Shown: positions 57,416 to 64,000 of the stretch, piece by piece | How positions within the stretch are numbered: position 1 is the stretch's first letter | Layout: each line of letters opens with the position of its first letter | Assembly: GCA_016800925.1 (NCBI GenBank) | Contig: JABCPU010000089.1 | Location: forward strand, 62,001-126,000 | Source of the DNA: Suillus spraguei | Lineage: Eukaryota > Basidiomycota > Agaricomycetes > Boletales > Suillaceae | Direction of reading: 5' to 3' | DNA length: 64,000 nt | Notes under the pieces: model-generated | What the model saw: the letters and a program-made list of their open reading frames with translations, nothing else | Database searches by the model: none | What the model was told of the DNA's origin: nothing | Made by a program: the position numbers and the translations under genes

Positions 57416-58777
57416 TGTTACAACCATGCAAAACCGGAGATTAGTAAGAAGTCCTGGTCTTACATGGGGTTGTACCGGAGGGTTATAAAGTCAAAGGGGC
57501 TTGGCCTCAGCTCATACGCTGTGCCCCTTACCCGAGTATGTGCCCTTAATTTCGGATGACGTCCAAGGGAGAGTTCTGGTGAAGTCCGGATGGAGGGTCC
57601 GGATGGACTCTAAGGCAGGATAGCTTGACAGAGCTCCGATGGACTTCCGGATGAGCGTGTGAATGCGCCAGAACTATTTCCAGAAGGTAGGGAGTAATGG
57701 TAACACTACTGGAACAAGCTCCAAGTAGAACAGATGAAAGATGGACCGCTGGACAAAGTCCAGGGCAGGATAGGAGCAGAGCTCCAGAGGGAAAGATGAT
57801 CCATAGATGTCAGAGGATAGGATAGGATGGATCCAGAGGACTAGGGGTCCGAAGGTCCGGAGCTCAGAGGAGCGGAGGAGCGGAGGAGCGGAGGAGCAGA
57901 GGAGCGGAGGAGCGGATGATCGGATGAGCATAGCTCTGTGGATCTTAGAGGAAGTGTTGGCTACTAGAGAGGAGTAGGTCCGGATATGGTGTAGAGATAG
58001 TATAGACTACTCTGGACAAGGTCTGGAATAGAAACAGACAGTATAAGACTACCAAAGGTAGAGTCGGAGGTGAAACAGATGATAGACGGAGATGGACGAA
58101 GTCCGAAAAGATTATAGGACATAGAATCAAAGCTCCGGCCTAGGGAGTGATCCCATAGGCCTGAGTCGGAAGCTTACAAGGGCCGGAGCCCAAGTGCAAG
58201 AACGGAAACAGAGTTATATAGACATGATAACAGGATACAGAGTAATCAAAGGAATATACAGAAGTAGGAACAATGAATCAGACTAAGGTCTGCAGGAGTT
58301 GTACTACAAGTTTATATACTGTAGGAGCATGCCGGAGGGTAAGTACGGATAGTCCGAGGCTATGTCTGAAGCATATGGAAACACATTAGTAAGTACAGCA
58401 AGACATAAGGCTATGAACTCGGAGATGAAGCTCGTACGAAATACTTATCAAGACAGAGGCAGAGATCACCGAGAGCCGGAAGCACAGAGATACCCAAAAG
58501 CCGGAGACACAGGTATATTCTAAAAGGGGTAATGCACAGGTGCGCGGGAATAGTTCAGATATGAACTTGGATCGGATATGGACACAGATCGGATATGGAC
58601 ACAGATCGGATATGGACACAGATCGGATATGGACACAGATCGGATATGGACACAGATCGGATATGGACATGGATGGATATGGATTGGAGTGGATGGGTGG
58701 ATCGGATATGTGTAGATTGGGTGTCTGGATGTCCATGGATTGGATTTGATCTAGACCTGAATGTACGGTATATGACA
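57416..58777 (+). mobile_element. Solo LTR3 copy 2 (1362 bp)
   Basis: TGTTACAACCATGCAAAAC to GTATATGACA, flanked by GCAAC on both sides (57411-57415, 58778-58782). It is uninterrupted and serves as the reference for copy 1. Confidence 0.93.
58570..58671 (+). repeat. 17-bp minisatellite in LTR3 copy 2
   Basis: Six units of GATCGGATATGGACACA, the last imperfect. LTR3 copy 1 has a different, unamplified GGAT-rich sequence at the matching place (56530-56680). Confidence 0.95.
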
Positions 58778-59019
58778 GCAACCCAGTGGTGGAGCTTATT
58801 AGCTGGTACATTGGGCTTGGTGGGAAGAGAAAGCATAGGCTCATCTGCAGAAACATTAGTATCCCCAGCATTGCAATGATTTTGAAGGACAAGATTATCA
58901 GTGATGTGATGTGCATTTTCATTGTCTGCTATGGTCTGATCATAAGATAAGATAGTACCAGCAGACATGGGATTAGCTGAGGAGGATGTGGTAGATACAT
59001 TAACATTAGATGAAGTCAT

Positions 59020-59483
59020 TGTAAGGTAAGTGAAGAGTCAAAAAAATCAAACACACATCATACAGGAGGATGGGATTGAAAAGAGAAAATAAGGCAAGCG
59101 AGAGTCTTCAAAATCCCACCTTAAGAGTAGTGCACAGGCCCCAGTGCTTTACCAAGGAAGAAGCACTGGGAAGGAGGATCTCTACATGGCAATGCTACGA
59201 AGGCCCAGTTTCACCTGTCAATGCTCACAAGCTCACAATCCATTGTGGAGTTACCACCCAACCAGCTCAGCAGTCCTTTTGGAGTTCGCTCAGCAGCACT
59301 CAGCGTGCTCATAAGATAGATGACATTGAAATTTAACCACATCTTGAGAGACCATTTTGCACAACTTATTGTACTTTCCTCATCCACTTTCCAGATATTC
59401 TTTTTGCACCAATCTGTTCCTGCGACCTCTCTAGATAGATTGATGGTCTCAAATCTTCTCAAAACCAGAATTTGAGAGACTTA
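59020..59483. other. Spacer before the Harbinger element
   Basis: No supported gene. The TTA at 59481-59483 is the target duplication of the next element. Confidence 0.4.
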
Positions 59484-59624
59484 GGGTCTGTTCGGCCACG
59501 AAATTTGAGCGCAACTAACAATCCAAATTTCAAAATTTGTTTGCTTTGTCATCGTCAGCCGAACAGAGTCTCAAAAACCCAATGTCATGCTGATAACGAT
59601 CAGATGTAATGTTAGACATATGCT

Positions 59625-60897
59625 GCACGCACTATGGACGATGACGATGACATCCTGCCAATCAGACCAGTTGAAGCTGCTACTGCTGTCAACACTTATG
59701 AGCTGGAAGATTGGATAAGAAAGATGTTTACTAGTGGGAATCATATAATAAATGTTGTGGCTAATGCTACCGAGATGTTCCAGGACTATTCCAATGCACA
59801 CTTCGACAAATAACCATACCATACCTCTGCTCTTTCAGGAATTGGATGGGTCAACAAGTTAATTGCTGGACATCCCGATCATATTTGAAATGAGCTTGGA
59901 GTCCACCTTCTGTATGTCATGTCGGCGAGCGCTTTCAGCACTCCAATGACACAATATCAAAGTATGACACTCCCTATTTTTTATTGATAACCTGGCTGAT
60001 TTTTTCAAGGTATTTCAAACATATCCTAAACACATTCTCCTCCCCCCCATTTATTCATTATATGTCCGGTTGCCAGACACTGACAGTCAAACACCATTGG
60101 AAATCCTGCAGCAACCAAAATATTACCTGTATTTTGCCGATGCAATCAGTGCCATAGACAGTACTCACATCACATGCCATCCTAGTTCCAAGGATCGCAA
60201 TGCTGCTCGCAATCGTAAGGGTGGGTTGACTCAGAACTGCCTAGCCGCATGCAGTTTCAACATGTTGTTCTTGTATATGCTGAGTGGCTGGGAGGGATCC
60301 GCAGCTGATGCATGTGTTTATCACAATGCTCGCATTACCGACTTCAATATTCCTGCAGGTAAGTATTATCTTGCAGATGCAGGATTTGGTGCTTGCAACG
60401 AGCTGCTTGTCCCCTATTGGGGAGTGCATTATCACCTTGCTGAGTGGGGCAGGGGCCGTCTTGGGTATGTAGCCCCCCTTTGCAATATAGTTCATTTTTG
60501 CTTATTTTTTAGTCCATGCAATCACAAGGAATTGTTCAATCTGCAGCATGCCATGCTCAGAAACGTCATCAAGCGCATATTCGGTGTCCTGAAGAACCGC
60601 TTCCAAATCCTTTTACTTCCCCCCCACTATAACATGGAGGTGCAAACCCGCATCCCTCCAGCACTGTGCCTGGTGCACAACGTCATCTGTGTTCATGACC
60701 CTGACAACATGCTTGACTATTGTCAAGTCAATCTTGACTTGGATCAGCAACCGGCTGATACTGGAGTGCTTGCCAAAGGTGCTCCTACTGAGCAGTCATG
60801 CACTTGTTTACACAATCGCTGTGAAAACATTGCCCTTCACATGTGGGCAGACTACAACACTGTCAGACGGGAGAGGGGGCTATCGGTCATAGAATAA
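59625..60897 (+). CDS. PIF/Harbinger DDE transposase with Glu-to-Lys change at the catalytic site
   Basis: Nuclease of the DDE_Tnp_4 superfamily. A possible start at 59625 reads MDDDDDILPIRPVEAATAVN. After disturbed sequence come VGERFQHSNDTISK and, past an intron at about 59960-60008, VFQTYPKHILLPPIYSLYVR. The catalytic core follows: first Asp in AISAIDSTHITCHP, second Asp in YYLADAGFGACNELLVPYWG, and the third site in ELFNLQHAML and RNVIKRIFGVLKNRFQILLL. Related transposases have Glu where this reads Lys (codon AAG at about 60571), so the triad is incomplete. An intron (about 60463-60510, GTATGT..TTTTAG) lies before the third motif. Stop at 60895-60897. The 59625-59960 part also has stops, so the N-terminus is probably damaged. 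Confidence 0.85.
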
Positions 60898-60949
60898 CTG
60901 TTAAATACATCGCTTGACTGTACAACTGCACTCTAAAAAAACTTTATTT

Positions 60950-62185
60950 GAGGTACTACTTTGAGTACACAGTTTGCTAGCTAAGATGACATGAAGTAAA
61001 AGTTTACATATACTGTCAACGTCAATAGTTAAGTACAAATCAGCAATGGAGATGTCATGCATGAAATGCTTGATGATGGCTACAACTTTGTTGTCCTGCA
61101 AACCCTCTTTCAGCAGCTGTGTGATAGCCCTCTGTCAGCGCAAAGGAATAGGATCAACAGAGTGAGTATTGGAATATGATGTGCGCTCCTGCAAAGTGTT
61201 TGCTGCAATGCCAAAGGTCGCATTGAGGTCATGGATATCCAAGCCCATCTGCTGGAAAGCTTGAGGGACAGTGACACACAAGGATTTCCGGAGATGGTTC
61301 CTTTGTAGACCCAGAAGGATGAGTCAGCGACCTCGCGCTGTTGTCACCCTTGGCTTTGCATTTTCCCAAACCCATTGATGTGGGTTTGAGTAGAGAGAAC
61401 ATGCCGGTAGATGTGCCTGGTGTGGAGGGGGCAAAAGTAGGTTGCCATGCTGCATCAAAGGGGGCAGGTGGGGGAGGGGGCAGCATTGCAATGTTTGATC
61501 CCCCAGAGGCATTCTCAAGGTTGTTGAGCACATGCTCCTGCTCCTGCATGTTGATGTCATAGAAGCTTGGTTGTTGGGGAGCTGCACTGCTAGAAGAAGA
61601 TGAGGCCATTGAGAGGTTGCTGAGCTGCAGAAGGGGGTGAAAAGCAGTCTGGCCAGCAGCCTTTGAAGGCATAAATTCCACCAAATATTCATACAATGGC
61701 CAGCCTTTGTTCCTGTAAGGATTTGCAGTGGGAATATTCTGAATGATGCGAAGTGTCAGTAGTAAAATGACTGAAATGAAGCGCAGGACTCACTTTAATA
61801 ATATTGGCCCAAACCCCCTTGGATTCGAATGTAATATCAGTGCCACATTCTGCACTCCATGATATACCAGAGTAGTGCGCAACTCTGTCAATGATACTGT
61901 ATGCGGTGCAGAGCTGGACACTTGTTAGTATGCAATATGTTTCATGGCGATAAGAGACTAATGCGAGTCCATTTGGTTGAACAGGCATCACCTGTCTTCA
62001 CCCCACCAGAAGTAGTGAATGGAGCAAGATGTTCTGTCGAAGTTGAGTCCATCACCACCCTTTGCGTGATTCTCCTTGATATATGCAATAAACTCTTTTT
62101 CATCCTCCAGCAACCAATGACATCTAGATTCCCCCTCCTGGCTCTGACTCTCTGAAGTTGCAGACTTTTTCTTCCTGGGCGCCAT
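60950..62185 (-). CDS. Myb/SANT-like protein of the Harbinger element
   Basis: PIF/Harbinger elements need a second, Myb-like DNA-binding protein that helps import and position the transposase (family knowledge). From an ATG at 62185: MAPRKKKSATSESQSQEGES, then WLLEDEKEFIAYIKENHAKG, the first helix of the Myb/SANT-like domain. Further exons give AYSIIDRVAHYSGISWSAEC, ESKGVWANIIK and, after an intron near 61700-61795, GWP-type LYEYLVEFMPSKAAG. A Ser/Pro/Gln-rich linker follows (61400-61650), then a C-terminal helical part with AFQQMGLDIHDLNATFG and LLKEGLQDNKVVAIIKHFMH. One or two frame changes occur in the last 250 bp, either introns or damage. It is convergent with the transposase. Confidence 0.8.
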
Positions 62186-62369
62186 CGCATGTTTGCCCTT
62201 AGAGTGATGAGAGAGATAGGACGATGATGATCATGTAGCAGGCATGTTAGATGATATCTATTATCGATGGGTCACACGTGTCACACAGATGCCAATGATG
62301 ACAAAGCAAACAAATTTTGAAATTTGGATTGTTATTTGCACTCAAATTTTGTGGCCTAACAGACCCTTA

Positions 62370-62779
62370 TTCTTATTTCCACTTTTTTTTCCATTTCTTG
62401 TATTTCATCTCCAAATACATTTCTGATATTATAGGTAGAAAATAAAATATTTGACCTGTTCATTTGGCCATATCACGTGACTTCAAGCTAACCATATATG
62501 GTAATTTACATAACATGTGACTTACGAAACTTTTCGGGCCCCAGCCCACTCTTCGTCCGCTTTTGAAAACGCTTAAGTAAGCCTGTGCAGGATCGCGGTC
62601 CACCGTGCGCGTGATCTTTTGAATCTATAATATGCAAATTGGTGCTAGCCTGTTGGAAATATCAGGGGTCGAGGTGCTGTAAGCACGCTGGCTTACCTGA
62701 GTTCCCATAATCAGTACATATACCGCCGCTGATGCTGAAAGCTCAGCTTTCAGTGTTTCACCTTTTGGTGTAACGGTTA
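62370..62779. other. Spacer, short hairpins only
   Basis: No gene. A palindrome CTGAAAGCTCAGCTTTCAG lies at about 62738-62756, and CACCTTTTGGTG follows it. Confidence 0.4.
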
Positions 62780-63050
62780 CATCAGGAAATTCACACATTC
62801 CTTGACGTGCCCTTATGCGGACTTATTTACACTTAACTGCCTTGGTGAAATTGAATCTACTTGTCCAAAATTTCAATGTGAATGAATTCAGAAAAAAAAG
62901 TTGAGATATATTAATATACATGTTTTATTGTATTTCGCACTCAAAAATATAAGATATGCCAGGTGAATGATGTGAGAGAGAGCAAACAAGTTTTGAGATA
63001 AGTGAGTTAAGCTGATTAAGCATGTTAAGGAATGTGTGAATTTCCTGATG
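62780..63050. mobile_element. MITE, 271 bp, TA-flanked
   Basis: CATCAGGAAATTCACACATT at the left and its inverse AATGTGTGAATTTCCTGATG at the right, about 27-32 bp of inverted repeat, flanked by TA on both sides (62778-62779, 63051-63052). No coding capacity. The TA duplication suggests mobilisation by a Tc1/mariner-type transposase, though its ends differ from those of the Tc1 element at 35703. Confidence 0.85.
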
Positions 63051-63052
63051 TA

Positions 63053-63681
63053 TGCAGGCGGCGGTCTGACCATGTTACAGGTGCGAGCTCGACACTTGTC
63101 GGGAATGATGGCTGTTGGCAATCGTACGTCTTCTTCCAGTCGCTTCTTATCTTGAACATATGCTACATGCATTATATCATCTTGTTACATGTGCTACAGG
63201 TTTCGTTATCTCTTGACACCATGTGCTACCTACTATACAGTTGCACCTTCGACCCTCAGCCACAGATCCGCACGGCTGTTTATCAATAGCGTCGTCTTGT
63301 CGTAATCACCTCAGCGTTGTCCTAACATCACGCTGAGACTCGCGCTCTAGGCCCCTTTAATGGCGCGATATTACCAGGTGTCAGCAGCTTAGTTTTACCG
63401 TTGGTAGGCATATATAAGTAGATATTTTATAGTATAAGTATGCTATGCGTTTGTTTTTTGGTATTATTTCGTGGAACGTGTCCGAGACTTGCGTGTAACT
63501 CAACATAGCCTACCTATTTGTGACAATAACTTATGGATAGCTACCAGTAGTATATACTTTTTTGTAAGTCTGAGACGGTAGGTTTTAGTTGTGGACTACG
63601 TTATGTTATAATCGTCCACATTGTTCAGGACGCCGCGCTACAACTTGAGAGATTTCGAATACTGATAGCGATACATCATCT
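63053..63681. other. Intergenic, 3' flank of the monooxygenase gene
   Basis: No gene or repeat recognised. The sequence returns to gene-like composition here. Confidence 0.4.
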
Positions 63682-64000
63682 TCACGTTGATAGCCCATTT
63701 GACATTCCTATGCTTTCTTGCAGTTTTCTTTCTGCCTCTAACCATTCGCCCATAGGACTATCCTTGCTTTCCCATTCCCATTGGGCTAAGAGCTTCTCTT
63801 TTTGAATCTCCAGGCCTTCTTGCACATTTTCTCGAGCTGCACTAGACATGTCAAAGTCGTACAAGAGTCCTGCACTTGCCGATTCGCGTGCTACGAATTG
63901 AACGAATGGGAGGCGAACATCCTGGTATACCTTCAGTGCGGCAGGCACGTTATCCAATGTTGTAAGTGGGTGAGCAAGAAGGCGACCAAGCACAAAAGCA
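63682..64000 (-). CDS. FAD-dependent monooxygenase (salicylate-hydroxylase type), C-terminal part
   Basis: The minus strand enters from the right edge reading AFVLGRLLAHPLTTLDNVPA, then ALKVYQDVRLPFVQFVARES, typical of the last FAD-binding helix region of group A flavin monooxygenases such as salicylate 1-monooxygenase homologues. These use NAD(P)H and O2 to hydroxylate small aromatics. The C-terminal tail is helical (LEIQKEKLLAQWEWESKDSP, EWLEAERKLQESIG) and ends at 63682. The FAD GxGxxG and DG motifs lie outside the window. No start is visible, since the frame is open to the edge. The substrate cannot be inferred from this part. Confidence 0.85.
   Translation of the reverse strand, partial: AFVLGRLLAHPLTTLDNVPAALKVYQDVRLPFVQFVARESASAGLLYDFDMSSAARENVQEGLEIQKEKLLAQWEWESKDSPMGEWLEAERKLQESIGMSNGLST

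Larger units (their letters stand above)
53575..59019 (-). pseudogene. Unknown ORF split by two solo LTR3 insertions
   Basis: From 59019: MTSSNVNVSTTSSSANPMSA, running to NVPANKLHHW where LTR3 copy 2 begins. Removing that LTR with one copy of its target duplication continues the same frame (VADFA, one in-frame stop, then LSPASHVQGSVLL and STYPNILPIAKVLF) to NSTYNFS, where LTR3 copy 1 begins. Beyond it the frame continues about 100 codons at 53897-53575 with one further frame change (HWEGHSLKQSKIYVNG). No domain recognised. Possibly the gag of a decayed element. Length and Ser/Thr-rich start are compatible, but that is a guess. Confidence 0.45.
59484..62366 (+). mobile_element. PIF/Harbinger DNA transposon, complete structure (2883 bp)
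   Basis: Terminal inverted repeats of about 75-78 bp: GGGTCTGTTCGGCCACGAAA at the left and the inverse of TGGCCTAACAGACCC at the right, sharing an ATCCAAATTTCAAAATTTG block. A TTA target duplication flanks it (59481-59483, 62367-62369), as expected for PIF/Harbinger. It encodes two convergent proteins, a DDE transposase (+) and a Myb/SANT-like protein (-). Confidence 0.93.

Noticed and set aside
58540..58749. Open frame made of DMDTDRIWTQIGYG-type repeats
   Set aside because: It is the translation of the 17-bp minisatellite in LTR3.
62738..62775. Transcription terminator-like hairpins
   Set aside because: Short palindromes in AT-rich intergenic DNA of a eukaryote. No gene end is close enough to assign them.

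Overview
This is a nuclear segment of a filamentous basidiomycete, most likely an Agaricomycete. Protein-coding genes are cut by many 45-60 bp GT..AG introns. The recognisable genes are fungal (Cet1-type mRNA triphosphatase, Rad60/NIP45 protein, Mit_KHE1 protein, salicylate-hydroxylase-type monooxygenase). The repeats are typical Agaricomycete transposons: a chromodomain Ty3/gypsy family, a DUF6589 relic, PIF/Harbinger and Tc1.

Left third (1-23.1 kb), gene-bearing: a partial aquaglyceroporin (-), a Rad60/Esc2/NIP45-like SUMO-like-domain protein (+), an mRNA 5'-triphosphatase (-), a ZIP metal transporter (-), a small conserved basidiomycete protein (-) divergent from a mitochondrial K+/H+-exchange-related protein (+), and two tandem paralogues of a Gfo/Idh/MocA oxidoreductase (dihydrodiol / D-xylose dehydrogenase type, +). 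Between the two oxidoreductases lies an array of five ~150 bp units, each carrying a tRNA-Leu(CAA)-like body with Pol III A and B boxes on the minus strand.

Middle (23.3-38.1 kb), a CpG-poor graveyard: decayed LTRs of four families (called here gypsy-LTR, LTR2, LTR3, LTR4), a DUF6589 relic, and a decayed reverse-transcriptase element. That element is split by a 25-bp minisatellite and by an apparently intact Tc1 transposon with long composite inverted repeats and a TA target duplication.

Right (38.2-59.0 kb), younger CpG-rich elements: two opposite-strand copies of one chromodomain Ty3/gypsy retrotransposon, one nested in the other. Each has an unusual third ORF with two zinc knuckles downstream of pol. 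Next come two ~1.4 kb solo LTR3 copies with perfect 5-bp target duplications. The first of these contains three further solo LTRs. Both interrupt one minus-strand ORF.

Right end (59.5-64 kb): a PIF/Harbinger element complete in structure (78-bp-class TIRs, TTA duplication, transposase plus Myb/SANT partner) whose transposase has Lys in place of the expected catalytic Glu, a 271-bp TA-flanked MITE, and the C-terminal end of a FAD monooxygenase gene running off the window.

All identifications rest on reading motifs by eye. Exon borders are approximate unless a splice site is quoted, and LTR family names are local labels only.
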